Shown here in pieces: positions 8,231 to 16,045 of a DNA stretch of 26,038 bases; positions within the stretch are counted from its first letter, which is position 1; every line of letters starts with the position of its first letter. A program made the translations under genes and the position numbers. The stretch is taken from the NCBI GenBank assembly GCA_947254205.1, contig CAMYCE010000022.1, positions 1 to 26,038 of the forward strand, given 5' to 3'. The DNA comes from an uncultured Prevotellaceae bacterium. Its GTDB lineage: Bacteria > Bacteroidota > Bacteroidia > Bacteroidales > Muribaculaceae. The notes beneath the pieces were generated by a model. It saw only the letters and a list, made by a program, of their open reading frames with translations. It did no database searches and was not told the DNA's origin.

Positions 8231-8809
8231 TTATTCCAAATATAATTGATTTCTTAATATATAATGATACACCTCATCGGGCAAGTAGAAACTCACGTTG
8301 CCTTGTTGCTTGATTTCTTGCCTGATGCTGGTCGATGACACTTCGATCATGGGGGCGTCAACAATTTCTACTTGATGTTGCAAATGTGGTGGTATCGAAA
8401 TGTCGTAGCCCTGCCTGGGGTAGACCAAAATGCGGAAACGTTGCAAAATTTCCTCGTGATCGCGCCAGCGATCAAAAGCGTCCCAATTGTCGGCTCCAAT
8501 GATGAGAATGAACTCGTCGTCGGGGAACTTGGCTTGCAGAGCCTTGAGAGTGTCGAGCGTGTAGGACGGGCGTGGTAGCGAAAACTCAAAGGCCGAGGTC
8601 TCCACGTTGTCGAGCCGGCGGCTCACCATCTCGGCCATGCGCAATCGGTGGGTATCGATTTGCTCACCTTGGTCAACTTTAAAGGGGTTGAGAGGCGACA
8701 CCATGAGCCACAATTTGTCGATGTCACAATGTTGCACAATGTGGCTCGCAATGATGGCATGCCCCACATGAATGGGGTTAAAAGTTCCGCCAAAAATACC
8801 TACCTTCAT
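8231..8809 (-). CDS. nadD: Nicotinate-nucleotide adenylyltransferase
   Basis: This 192-residue enzyme transfers AMP from ATP to nicotinate mononucleotide, forming deamido-NAD in the NAD pathway. The nucleotidyltransferase signature GGTFNPIHVGH (residues 7-17) includes the HxGH catalytic motif. Other family marks are the PLNPFK loop (39-44), PSYTLDTL (81-88), GADNWDAF (105-112) and the C-terminal SSTSIR (158-163), which binds ATP phosphate. The length is standard. It sits 18 bases after gmk and 4 bases before the DUF5063 gene; the order yicC-gmk-nadD is common in Bacteroidota (from memory). The start ATG at 8807-8809 is required to include the HxGH loop. Confidence 0.96.
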   Translation of the reverse strand: MKVGIFGGTFNPIHVGHAIIASHIVQHCDIDKLWLMVSPLNPFKVDQGEQIDTHRLRMAEMVSRRLDNVETSAFEFSLPRPSYTLDTLKALQAKFPDDEFILIIGADNWDAFDRWRDHEEILQRFRILVYPRQGYDISIPPHLQHQVEIVDAPMIEVSSTSIRQEIKQQGNVSFYLPDEVYHYILRNQLYLE

Positions 8810-8827
8810 AGCCTTGTTTCAATTAAT

Positions 8828-9397
8828 TTAGGAAATAAACTGCTCGATGATAGTGTGCACTTCTTCAATGGCATGTGACAATTCATCATTGACAACAATG
8901 TGGTCAAACTTGTTGGCAAACGTGAGTTCATATTCGGCCTTGCTCACTCGCTTTTCAATCTCCTCGATGGTGTCGGTGCCACGGCTATAAAGGCGATGAC
9001 GCAATTCTTCGATGCTTGGCGCCTTGATGTAGATTGAAGTGGCGTGCTCGCCATACATCTTCTTCACATTGATGCCACCTTGCACATCAAGATCAAGAAT
9101 CACATTTTTGCCATTTTTGTTGATGCGCTCAATTTCGCTCTTGAGTGTGCCATAGAATCGGCCGGCATAAACTTCTTCATATTCGGCAAATTTGTTGTCT
9201 TTAATTCGGTTTTTAAACTCCTCTACCGATAAAAAATAATAGTGCTTGCCATCTTCTTCTCCTTTGCGAGGGCATCGAGTGGTCGCCGAAATTGAAAATT
9301 CGAGTTTCAATGCCTCATCTTTGATGATTTCGCCAATAATTGATGATTTGCCTGAACCCGATGGCGCTGATATAATGATTAATTTTCCTGATTTCAT
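8828..9397 (-). CDS. gmk: Guanylate kinase
   Basis: This 189-residue P-loop kinase phosphorylates GMP to GDP using ATP. The Walker A loop is APSGSGKSS at residues 11-19. The GMP-binding element follows as TTRCPRKGEEDGKHYYF (39-55), and the Walker B-like strand is VILDLDVQGG (99-108). The mobile lid contains RLYSRGTDT. Ala instead of Gly opens the P-loop, a variation I believe is common in Bacteroidota guanylate kinases. It lies 9 bases downstream of the yicC-family gene and 18 bases upstream of nadD, so all three are very likely co-transcribed. The protein has its full expected length and no missing catalytic residue. Confidence 0.97.
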   Translation of the reverse strand: MKSGKLIIISAPSGSGKSSIIGEIIKDEALKLEFSISATTRCPRKGEEDGKHYYFLSVEEFKNRIKDNKFAEYEEVYAGRFYGTLKSEIERINKNGKNVILDLDVQGGINVKKMYGEHATSIYIKAPSIEELRHRLYSRGTDTIEEIEKRVSKAEYELTFANKFDHIVVNDELSHAIEEVHTIIEQFIS

Positions 9398-9406
9398 ATT
9401 TAGAGT

Positions 9407-10285
9407 TTAGAGTACGTTGAGCACCTGTTCCTTGATTTGTTCCAATTGGTCTTTCATTGCCACCACCAATTTTTGCAACTCGGCTTGGTTGGCTTTCGAC
9501 CCCATGGTGTTGATCTCTCGGCCCATTTCTTGGCTGATAAAGCCCAGTTTTTTGCCTTGTCCTTCATCGGTTTTTAATGTTTCGATGAAATAGTTGAGAT
9601 GATTTTGCAACCTGATTTTTTCTTCGGTAATATCAAGTTTCTCGATATAGAAAATCAGTTCTTGCTCAAGGCGGTTGTTGTCATATTCCACACCCTCCAG
9701 TTTTTCGAGCGATTCAATGATGCGAGCTTTTATCTTCTCGGTGCGCGATTGCTCATAGGGGGCTACATTGTTGAGTAGCGATTGAATGGCATCAATTTTT
9801 TCGACAAAGAACGTCTCAAGGCGATTGCCCTCTTGCTTGCGAAAAGCAATGAGCGAGTCGGCAGCTTGTTGTGCCACTTGTTGCACCACTTGTTTTTCTT
9901 CATCGTCGACTTCGGTGGCATTTTGCTCGTTTCTTAATGCATCGGGCAACTTGAGCAATGTGGCATACCAATCGGTGGGCTCTGCAATGTCGAGAGCTTT
10001 TGCCATATCTTCAAGTTGTGCTTTATAGTGCTTCAAAGCCTCGAGGTTGAGGTTGACAGTCGAAGCACCATCGATGGGCTCAACATAGATAAAAAGTTCA
10101 ACTTTGCCGCGGTGCATGTTGTGGGCTATCAAGTTGCGCAAGTCCAACTCAATGTCGCGATACACTTGTGGAAGTCTAATTGACAAATCCAACTGTTTGC
10201 TATTTAACGATTTGACCTCGGCAGTGATTTTTTTGTCATGAAAAATCTTGACTGCCTTGCCAAATCCTGTCATCGATAAAATCAT
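9407..10285 (-). CDS. YicC family protein (putative endoribonuclease)
   Basis: This 292-residue cytosolic protein shows the typical YicC start MILSMTGFGKA followed by AEVKSLNSKQLDL (about 22-34). The C-terminal DUF1732 half contains KLGFISQEMGREINTMGSKAN (about 248-268), the best conserved part of the family. E. coli YicC has been described as an endoribonuclease involved in RNA turnover; that role is carried over here by family only. The middle (about 120-235) is helical with many Glu and Gln. It is the first gene of the minus-strand run and is read from a divergent promoter region shared with tsaB. A second in-frame ATG lies four codons inside, but the first matches the family start. Confidence 0.92.
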   Translation of the reverse strand: MILSMTGFGKAVKIFHDKKITAEVKSLNSKQLDLSIRLPQVYRDIELDLRNLIAHNMHRGKVELFIYVEPIDGASTVNLNLEALKHYKAQLEDMAKALDIAEPTDWYATLLKLPDALRNEQNATEVDDEEKQVVQQVAQQAADSLIAFRKQEGNRLETFFVEKIDAIQSLLNNVAPYEQSRTEKIKARIIESLEKLEGVEYDNNRLEQELIFYIEKLDITEEKIRLQNHLNYFIETLKTDEGQGKKLGFISQEMGREINTMGSKANQAELQKLVVAMKDQLEQIKEQVLNVL

Positions 10286-10307
10286 TGGTATTAATAATTT
10301 TTATACG

Positions 10308-10315
10308 CAAAAATA
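10308..10315 (-). promoter_or_regulatory. Bacteroidota -7 box for yicC operon
   Basis: On the minus strand the box TATTTTTG matches the Bacteroidota -7 form TAnnTTTG exactly and ends 22 bases before the yicC start codon. No good TTTG was found 19-21 bases upstream, so only the -7 half is supported. It would drive the long minus-strand run starting with yicC. Confidence 0.5.
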
Positions 10316-10358
10316 CAACTAATATCTCAAACAATGGGAATAAGAGGAAGAATTTTGC

Positions 10359-10366
10359 TATTTTTG
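10359..10366 (+). promoter_or_regulatory. Bacteroidota -7 box for tsaB operon
   Basis: TATTTTTG matches the TAnnTTTG form exactly and lies 19 bases before the chosen tsaB ATG. No matching -33 TTTG is visible. The box places the transcription start near 10373, which supports the ATG at 10386 as the start of tsaB. Confidence 0.5.
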
Positions 10367-10385
10367 CACTGAAATTTTGATTTAT

Positions 10386-11081
10386 ATGGCAAATCTCATC
10401 AATATCGAAACCTCAACCGATGTGTGCAGTGTTGCTCTCACCAGCGAAGGGCAGGTGCTGGAGCATCATGAAAACTATGAAGGGCACACCCATGCTACAA
10501 TGCTCAGCCAGTATTTGCAAAACATGCTCACCTTTGCCAAAAACAGAGAGATGCCCATCGATGCTATTGCTGTGAGCATTGGCCCGGGTTCCTACACGGG
10601 CTTGCGCATTGGTTTGTCCGAAGCCAAGGGGCTTGCCTTTGGGCTTGAAGTGCCACTCATTGGCATCAACACGTTGCAATTGCTCACTGTGAGTGCCATG
10701 TTCAACCACTTCATCGACGATGATAGTGCTCTTTATGTGCCCATGATTGACGCTCGTCGCATGGAGGTGTACACGGCAGTCTACAACAATGCTTTGCAAG
10801 AGGTGATGTTGCCTCAAGCAATGGTGATTGACGAGAATTCTTTTGCTGCACTCCTCGATAATCATAAGTTGATTTTTGTGGGCAATGGTGCCGACAAGGT
10901 GAAAGAAGTGATTGCTCACCCCAATGCCCGCTTCATATCGGGTGTAAAGCCTGTGGCTCTTGAAATGATGGCTCTTGCCGAGAAGGCCTTTCGCGAGCAA
11001 CATTTTATTGATGTGGCCTATTCTACTCCTCTTTATTTAAAAGAGTTTCAGGCAACACAGTCCAAGAAAAAGGTTTTATAA
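10386..11081 (+). CDS. tsaB: tRNA threonylcarbamoyladenosine biosynthesis protein TsaB
   Basis: This 231-residue cytosolic protein is the non-catalytic partner of TsaD in the complex that makes the t6A modification next to the anticodon of ANN-decoding tRNAs. It has the ASKHA-fold start (LINIETSTDVCSVAL, residues 4-18) and the family signature SIGPGSYTGLRIGLSEAKGLAFG at about residues 62-84. The length is normal for TsaB and too short for TsaD. I chose the ATG at 10386 rather than the in-frame TTG at 10377 because the ATG fits the family start and the promoter box lies close upstream. It is the first gene of a plus-strand run continuing to proS; the next gene starts 47 bases later. Confidence 0.94.
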   Translation: MANLINIETSTDVCSVALTSEGQVLEHHENYEGHTHATMLSQYLQNMLTFAKNREMPIDAIAVSIGPGSYTGLRIGLSEAKGLAFGLEVPLIGINTLQLLTVSAMFNHFIDDDSALYVPMIDARRMEVYTAVYNNALQEVMLPQAMVIDENSFAALLDNHKLIFVGNGADKVKEVIAHPNARFISGVKPVALEMMALAEKAFREQHFIDVAYSTPLYLKEFQATQSKKKVL

Positions 11082-11128
11082 CGGTTTCATTAAGATTTGT
11101 TTTTTATTTATTTTGAAGTCAAACGTTT

Positions 11129-11731
11129 ATGTACAATTATAACTCACAACTCAAAAAACTAATTTTGCCAGAGTATGGGCGCAATATTCAGCAAATGGTA
11201 GACTATTGTTGCACCATTGAAGACAAGGAAGAGCGCACCTGTTGTGCCTATTCAATTGTGAAGGCAATGGGCAATCTTTTTCCACAATTGCGCGACGAAC
11301 CCGACTACAAGCACAAGCTGTGGGATCACTTGGCCATTATGAGCAATTTCTCGCTCGAAATTGATTATCCCTATGATGTGATTAAGGAAGAAAACTTGGA
11401 GTCGAAACCCGAAGCCATGGACTACAAGCTTGAGCCTATCAAGATGCGTCACTATGGCAAGCTGATAGAGAAAATGATAGCTCGTGCTTGTGAGTATCCC
11501 GAAGGCGAAGAAAAAGAGGCTTTGGTGATGCTCATAGCCAATCACATGAAAAAGCTCATTTTTCAAATCAACAAAGAAGATGTTGACGATGCCAAGATTT
11601 TTAAAGATTTATCTTTTTATTCCCGAGGCAAAATTAATTTAAATCCCGAGACTCACCTGTTGCACGAGTTTAAGGAAGCTCCCACGGCTACAGCCAACAA
11701 GGCAACTCCTAAAAAGAAAAAGAAAAAATAG
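11129..11731 (+). CDS. DUF4290 family protein
   Basis: This 200-residue protein begins MYNYNSQLKKLILPEYGRN, the characteristic start of the Bacteroidota family DUF4290. It has no signal peptide or membrane segment and is predicted largely helical. The conserved core covers about residues 1-175 and includes the motif WDHLAIMSNF (about 70-79) and the segment MRHYGKLIEKM. The C-terminus is a low-complexity tail ending in a run of six lysines, which could contact RNA or the ribosome, an idea that fits the location directly upstream of rimM (17 bases apart) but is unproven. From memory, many Bacteroidales have murA between this gene and rimM; it is absent here. Function unknown. Confidence 0.85.
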   Translation: MYNYNSQLKKLILPEYGRNIQQMVDYCCTIEDKEERTCCAYSIVKAMGNLFPQLRDEPDYKHKLWDHLAIMSNFSLEIDYPYDVIKEENLESKPEAMDYKLEPIKMRHYGKLIEKMIARACEYPEGEEKEALVMLIANHMKKLIFQINKEDVDDAKIFKDLSFYSRGKINLNPETHLLHEFKEAPTATANKATPKKKKKK

Positions 11732-11748
11732 AGCATTAGCACAAAAAC

Positions 11749-12276
11749 ATGATTGCGCGTCAAAACCTTATAGAAATAGGCATTTTCAAGAAAACGCATG
11801 GCATTGATGGCGAAATATCGGCATCGATTGATTGCGAACTTGATATTTTAAAGCACTTCACATGCTTGGTGTGTGAGGTTGATGGAATTTTTGTGCCCTT
11901 CTTTATTGAATCAATGCGCTACAAGTCAAGCGAAACAACTTTGCTCAAAATTGATGGTATTGACAATGAGAAAGACGCAACTTTGCTGGTCAATAAGCCC
12001 ATTTATGTTTCCAAGAGTGAATTTCATGAGCAACTCAAGCAAGAAGATTCCGACCATTTTCCGCTTGACTATTTTATTGGGTTTAAGGTTAAGGATCGCA
12101 ACAAAGAGCTTGGCGAAATCATTGATGTTGATGACTCAACGGCCAATGTGCTGTTTGTTGTAGATCACAATGGCCGTCAATTGCTATTGCCTGCTGTTGA
12201 TGACTTAATCGACGACATCAATTTAAACGAAAAATATATTGACATGGCAATTCCTCCCGAATTGCTCAATTTATAA
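11749..12276 (+). CDS. rimM: 16S rRNA maturation factor RimM
   Basis: This 175-residue protein assists late assembly of the 30S subunit, binding ribosomal protein S19 near the 16S 3' domain. The N-terminal RimM barrel starts with the family pattern IGIFKKTHGIDGEI (residues 10-23). The C-terminal PRC barrel runs from about 105 to 175, with YFIGFKVKD, LGEIIDV and the closing LLLPAVDDLIDDIN, ending MAIPPELLNL as is typical. The length is standard. It lies 17 bases after the DUF4290 gene and 9 bases before a small acidic protein gene. The protein is unusually acidic, especially after residue 95. The assignment is firm. Confidence 0.93.
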   Translation: MIARQNLIEIGIFKKTHGIDGEISASIDCELDILKHFTCLVCEVDGIFVPFFIESMRYKSSETTLLKIDGIDNEKDATLLVNKPIYVSKSEFHEQLKQEDSDHFPLDYFIGFKVKDRNKELGEIIDVDDSTANVLFVVDHNGRQLLLPAVDDLIDDINLNEKYIDMAIPPELLNL

Positions 12277-12285
12277 TAATAACGC

Positions 12286-12579
12286 ATGAAAGAATATGAC
12301 GAGAGTGCAGCCATCAAATTCATTCGCACCCAACTCGATGGCACTATTAACAATAGTTATAGCGATGATGACCTATTGCTTGTGATCGATGCCATTTTTG
12401 ATTACTTTGAGCAATACTCCGAAGATGATGACTTTGAATTTAGCGAGCACAACCTCAACCACTATGTGAAAAATCAGCTTCGCAAAGATGTTGACAATGT
12501 GATTGAACTTGACGATGTGCCTGCTATTGTTGCTGCCGAATTGAAATATGAAGATACACTCGAAGATGATGAAGATTAA
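12286..12579 (+). CDS. Small acidic protein of unknown function
   Basis: I do not recognise this 97-residue protein. It is strongly acidic (many Asp and Glu, ending TLEDDED) and has no signal peptide, cysteine or membrane segment. It looks helical, with SDDDLLLVIDAIFDYFEQY in the middle as a plausible amphipathic helix. The coding frame is credible because it starts 9 bases after the rimM stop codon with an ATG, shares the strand and composition of its neighbours, and its stop codon overlaps the start of the next gene, indicating translational coupling. It could be an adaptor or chaperone-like protein; nothing in the sequence decides this. Confidence 0.75.
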   Translation: MKEYDESAAIKFIRTQLDGTINNSYSDDDLLLVIDAIFDYFEQYSEDDDFEFSEHNLNHYVKNQLRKDVDNVIELDDVPAIVAAELKYEDTLEDDED

Positions 12580-13234
12580 ACAAGGTCTTTTTTTGCCCAA
12601 AGTGAAGCAATGGACAATGCTGGTGGCATTGATGCTTGTTGCTGTGCTTGTTGCGACTGTGAATGCAGAGGCTCGGCGAGTGGTCGACATCTATGAATTG
12701 TCGCTCGACGACAACCTTGAAACCCCTGTGGTGAAAAGCAAATATGCCGATAAAATCCAAGACTATCAGTATAATCAAGCAGTAGAACTCATTAAACACA
12801 ACTATGAGGTTGAACTCATGCGCAATAATGAGGTGATTATTGTCACCATTACTGCCGACAAGCTCTTTGGAGCCAATGATACGATTTTGAGTGGTGAGGG
12901 TAAAGAGCACGTAAAGGGGCTTTTCAAGTTTCTCAAAAATCCAGGGCTTTATAAAATGTTGCTTGTGATGCATAGCGACGACACAGGCTCGCCACAATAT
13001 CTGGTGCGACTCACTCGCTCACGCGTCAATGCAGTGTATGATTGGATTGAAGCCAATGGCAGTGTCGATTTTGTGGTGCCCTATGCCTTGGGTGGTCATG
13101 AACCCCTGCACGACAACAAGTCGATGATCAATCGTCGCATCAATCGCAGGCTTGAGGTTTATCTCGTGCCAGGAGAAGTGATGATAGAGCAGGCTAAGCG
13201 TGGCAATATTAACATCAATCAAATTAAAAAATAA
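12566..13234 (+). CDS. OmpA-family peptidoglycan-binding envelope protein
   Basis: This 222-residue protein has an N-terminal signal sequence with a basic start and a hydrophobic core (MLVALMLVAVLVA), with likely cleavage near VNA at about residue 34. The C-terminal half (about 80-200) is OmpA-like. It carries the motif HSDDTGSPQYLVRLTRSRVNAV, in which the Asp and the second Arg correspond to the residues that hold diaminopimelate in peptidoglycan, and ends with the family helix NRRINRRLEVYL. No N-terminal beta-barrel is present, so it is a small periplasmic or membrane-anchored peptidoglycan binder. There is no lipobox cysteine. Its start (ATGATG at 12566) overlaps the preceding stop by 14 bases; an upstream in-frame ATG at 12548 is possible but less likely. 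proS follows after 20 bases. Confidence 0.85.
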   Translation: MMKIKQGLFLPKVKQWTMLVALMLVAVLVATVNAEARRVVDIYELSLDDNLETPVVKSKYADKIQDYQYNQAVELIKHNYEVELMRNNEVIIVTITADKLFGANDTILSGEGKEHVKGLFKFLKNPGLYKMLLVMHSDDTGSPQYLVRLTRSRVNAVYDWIEANGSVDFVVPYALGGHEPLHDNKSMINRRINRRLEVYLVPGEVMIEQAKRGNININQIKK

Positions 13235-13254
13235 AATTTTCAAACTATATAGAA

Positions 13255-14736
13255 ATGGCTAAAGAACTAAAAAATCTTACCAAGAGAGCAGAAAACTACT
13301 CGCAATGGTATAACGAGCTTGTGGTAAAGGCCGACCTTGCCGAGCAATCGGCAGTGAGAGGCTGCATGGTGATTAAGCCTTATGGCTATGCAATTTGGGA
13401 AAAAATGCAGCGTCAACTCGATGATATGTTTAAGGAGTGTGACGTGCAAAACGCCTATTTCCCGTTGCTCATTCCCAAGTCGTTTTTGAGCAAAGAAGCC
13501 GATCATGTTGAGGGCTTTGCCAAGGAGTGTGCCGTGGTTACTCACTATCGCCTGAAGAATGATACCGAGGGTAAAGGTGTGGTTGTTGACCCTGAAGCAA
13601 GACTTGAAGAAGAGCTCATCATTAGGCCTACCAGTGAGACTATTATATGGAACACGTTTAAGAATTGGATTAACTCCTATCGCGACCTGCCATTGCTCAT
13701 CAACCAGTGGGCCAATGTGTTTAGATGGGAAATGCGCACTCGCTTGTTTTTGCGCACTGCCGAATTCTTGTGGCAAGAGGGTCACACGGCCCATGCCACT
13801 CGCGAGGAAGCTCAGGCCAAAGCCGTTGAAATGCTAAATGTGTATGGCGATTTTGCCGAGAAATACATGGCAGTGCCAGTGGTTAAGGGTATAAAATCGG
13901 CCAATGAGCGTTTTGCTGGTGCCCTCGAAACCTATACCATCGAGGCAATGATGCAAGATGGCAAGGCGTTGCAGAGTGGAACTTCGCATTTCTTGGGACA
14001 AAATTTTGCCAAGGCTTTTGATGTGAAGTTTATCAACAAGGAAAATCAACTCGATCATGTGTGGGCAACATCGTGGGGAGTTTCAACCCGCTTGATGGGT
14101 GCACTCATCATGACCCATGGCGACGACAATGGGTTGGTGCTTCCTCCCAAGTTGGCACCCATTCAGGTGGTGATTATTCCTGTGTATCGCAGCCAAGAGC
14201 AATTAGATTTTGTTGATGCCAAGGTTGCCCCCATTGTTGAAAAACTCAAGAAAATGGGCATTTCGGTTAAATATGATAATGCCGACAACAAGCGTCCGGG
14301 CTTTAAGTTTGCCGACTATGAGCTCAAGGGCGTGCCCGTGAGACTGGTGCTTGGTGCTCGTGATATTGAAAATGGCACTATCGAGGTGATGCGTCGCGAC
14401 ACGCTTGAAAAAGAAAATGTGGCACTTGAAGGTATCGAGGCCTATGTGCAACAGTTGCTCGATGAAATCCAAAACAACATCTTCACCAAGGCCCTCAACA
14501 TGCGTCAATCGCGCACCAAGAGTGTTGACACTTGGGACGACTTTAAGCAAGAAATCGAAAAAGGAAACTTCGTGTTGGCCCACTGGGACGGCACTACCGA
14601 AACCGAGCTTAAAATCAAAGAAGAAACTAAGGCCACCATTCGCTGCATTCCACTTGACATTCAACCCGAAGAGGGCAAGTGCATTTTCACCGGTAAGCCC
14701 AGTGCTCATCGAGTGCTCTTTGCCAAGAACTATTAA
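13255..14736 (+). CDS. proS: Prolyl-tRNA synthetase (type 3)
   Basis: This 493-residue class II synthetase charges tRNA-Pro. It is the archaeal/eukaryotic-like type: there is no large editing insertion between motifs 2 and 3. Motif 1 is near VRGCMVIKPYGYAIWEKM (about 35-52). Next comes the ATP/proline site RPTSETIIWNTF (about 124-135), then motif 2 as FRWEMRTRLFLRTAEFLWQEGH (about 157-178). Motif 3 is GVSTRLMGALIMTHGDDNG (about 277-295). The anticodon domain starts near PIQVVIIPVYRS (about 302). The C-terminal domain, which binds zinc with four cysteines in some relatives, keeps only two (RCIPL and GKCIF) and probably lacks zinc. It ends with the usual aromatic FAKNY. A terminator follows 29 bases after the stop. 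Confidence 0.97.
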   Translation: MAKELKNLTKRAENYSQWYNELVVKADLAEQSAVRGCMVIKPYGYAIWEKMQRQLDDMFKECDVQNAYFPLLIPKSFLSKEADHVEGFAKECAVVTHYRLKNDTEGKGVVVDPEARLEEELIIRPTSETIIWNTFKNWINSYRDLPLLINQWANVFRWEMRTRLFLRTAEFLWQEGHTAHATREEAQAKAVEMLNVYGDFAEKYMAVPVVKGIKSANERFAGALETYTIEAMMQDGKALQSGTSHFLGQNFAKAFDVKFINKENQLDHVWATSWGVSTRLMGALIMTHGDDNGLVLPPKLAPIQVVIIPVYRSQEQLDFVDAKVAPIVEKLKKMGISVKYDNADNKRPGFKFADYELKGVPVRLVLGARDIENGTIEVMRRDTLEKENVALEGIEAYVQQLLDEIQNNIFTKALNMRQSRTKSVDTWDDFKQEIEKGNFVLAHWDGTTETELKIKEETKATIRCIPLDIQPEEGKCIFTGKPSAHRVLFAKNY

Positions 14737-14765
14737 AATTGGTCGAAAAATAATTTTTATTGATG

Positions 14766-14796
14766 GTGGGTCGCCTGTTCAGGTGACCCACTTTTG
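14766..14796. terminator. Bidirectional terminator between proS and a convergent gene
   Basis: GTGGGTCGCCT pairs with AGGTGACCCAC (11 pairs, one wobble) around a 4-base loop and is followed by TTTTG on the plus strand. It lies 29 bases after proS and 5 bases before the stop codon end of the convergent secreted-protein gene. On the minus strand the stem is followed by an AT-rich stretch, so it may serve both genes. Confidence 0.85.
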
Positions 14797-14800
14797 TGTT

Positions 14801-15895
14801 CTATGGGTTTAGAATTTTGGAAAAGCGCACTTGCGAGTTGTAGATAGGAAACTTGATGTTGAGAATAACTCCGCTTTCAAATGTTGCATACACATCTTGC
14901 GTGAATGCTCTGAAAGTAGCATCAATCCACTTGGCATTATAGTGATCGGTAAAAATCGTTTTTTCCAGCCTCCCTTTCAATAGCCCTTGTTTCCAGTTGC
15001 TTTTCTTGACTTGTGCCCCGTCGATATAGATGAGGTCATATCCATCTTTATTTTTCACGACAGCAATGGTGTATCGTCCGCCCAAGCGCAACCATTTGTC
15101 TTCCATTTCTCGGTCTAGATATGTCCAATAGCCCTCAAACGGGTCTTTGCTGCTGGCAAAATGGCGATCAAGAGTTTCTTTGTTCCATTGTGTAGCTATG
15201 GCAGTGTCTTGTTTTTCGACTATTTCAAGAACACTTCTTTCCACATTAACCTTGGCCCCGGGGCTGATATAGCAACCCACTTGGCTTCCATTTTTCACGG
15301 TTGCCTCAATCGTCATCACCTCTTTTAGCTGACTTTGTCCTGCAAGCACTGCGATTTTTCCATCTTTGACTTTAACTCCCATCACGTTATAGCCATTGCC
15401 TGTATTAATGGGTTTCTCAACAGTGGCTTTTTTGATTGTGAATTCCTCCCCATTCTTCACATCAATGACTGTGGCAGTCATGATGCGCTCATCAACGATG
15501 TCGTTGTGGGGAGCAGTATTGAGGCAAGTGAACTCAATGCGGCTATAATTTAATTGATCGATATAATTAAATATGATGCCGGTGGAGGTTGAACTGAGTT
15601 TTATTTTTTCTCCACGATTGGAGGTTATAGTGTAGTGTTTTCCCTCGATGCTGTGTTGATTGGCCAGTCGCAGATAGTATTTAAAGGCCTTTTCTTTAAT
15701 TGAATAGGAATCCAAAAGAAAAATGCCGTTATTGCCGGTATTATCAACAACGAGGTCGTGACCTTGCACTTGAAACACGGAGGAGCACGACAAGCCTTTA
15801 AAAGAATTGTAAATGGTGTTGTAGATAGTTTTGCCGTGCATGTTTGACACAAGCATGGCGATGCAAAGTGCACACAATAATCGCAATTTTCTCAT
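14801..15895 (-). CDS. Secreted protein of unknown function
   Basis: I do not recognise a named family in this 364-residue protein. A signal peptide is clear (about residues 1-21, LRLLCALCIAMLVSNMHG). There is no lipobox. The first part (about 22-220) is rich in beta-strand patterns and includes RIMTATVIDVKNGEEF and GCYISPGAKV. From about 251 a separate domain begins with DPFEGYWTYLDRE and continues with GGRYTIAVV and YDLIYI. I believe this GYW-Y-LDR pattern recurs in Bacteroidota secreted proteins and could be a small beta-barrel of lipocalin type, but that is a guess. The gene is monocistronic: it has its own good promoter at 15916-15947 and a shared terminator. Two cysteine-containing loops could be oxidised in the periplasm. 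Confidence 0.85.
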   Translation of the reverse strand: MRKLRLLCALCIAMLVSNMHGKTIYNTIYNSFKGLSCSSVFQVQGHDLVVDNTGNNGIFLLDSYSIKEKAFKYYLRLANQHSIEGKHYTITSNRGEKIKLSSTSTGIIFNYIDQLNYSRIEFTCLNTAPHNDIVDERIMTATVIDVKNGEEFTIKKATVEKPINTGNGYNVMGVKVKDGKIAVLAGQSQLKEVMTIEATVKNGSQVGCYISPGAKVNVERSVLEIVEKQDTAIATQWNKETLDRHFASSKDPFEGYWTYLDREMEDKWLRLGGRYTIAVVKNKDGYDLIYIDGAQVKKSNWKQGLLKGRLEKTIFTDHYNAKWIDATFRAFTQDVYATFESGVILNIKFPIYNSQVRFSKILNP

Positions 15896-15915
15896 GATTA
15901 GCTTTTTGTTTCATG

Positions 15916-15947
15916 CAAAATTACAATTATTTTTGAGTTTATTGAAA
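15916..15947 (-). promoter_or_regulatory. Bacteroidota promoter of the secreted-protein gene
   Basis: On the minus strand, TTTC and TAATTTTG are separated by 20 bases. The -7 box is a perfect TAnnTTTG and the -33 box has one mismatch to TTTG. It ends 20 bases before the ATG at 15895. Confidence 0.65.
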
Positions 15948-16008
15948 AGTATTGAAGTTTTTGCCATGTAGTGATTGTGCCAGATAATGATTATTTGAAT
16001 ATTTTTAC

Positions 16009-16016
16009 TAACTTTG
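16009..16016 (+). promoter_or_regulatory. Bacteroidota -7 box of the LysE gene
   Basis: TAACTTTG is a perfect TAnnTTTG box 29 bases before the ATG of the LysE-family gene. A TTTG at 15994 is too close (11 bases) to be its -33 partner, so the upstream half is unclear. It is divergent from the promoter at 15916-15947; the two are about 60 bases apart. Confidence 0.55.
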
Positions 16017-16045
16017 CAAACCGCTTTTTTGCGCTTTAAATTCTC

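Noticed and set aside
10413..11003. 196-codon minus-strand frame opposite tsaB
   Set aside because: tsaB has its full family signature on the plus strand; the antisense frame shows no motif and no promoter.
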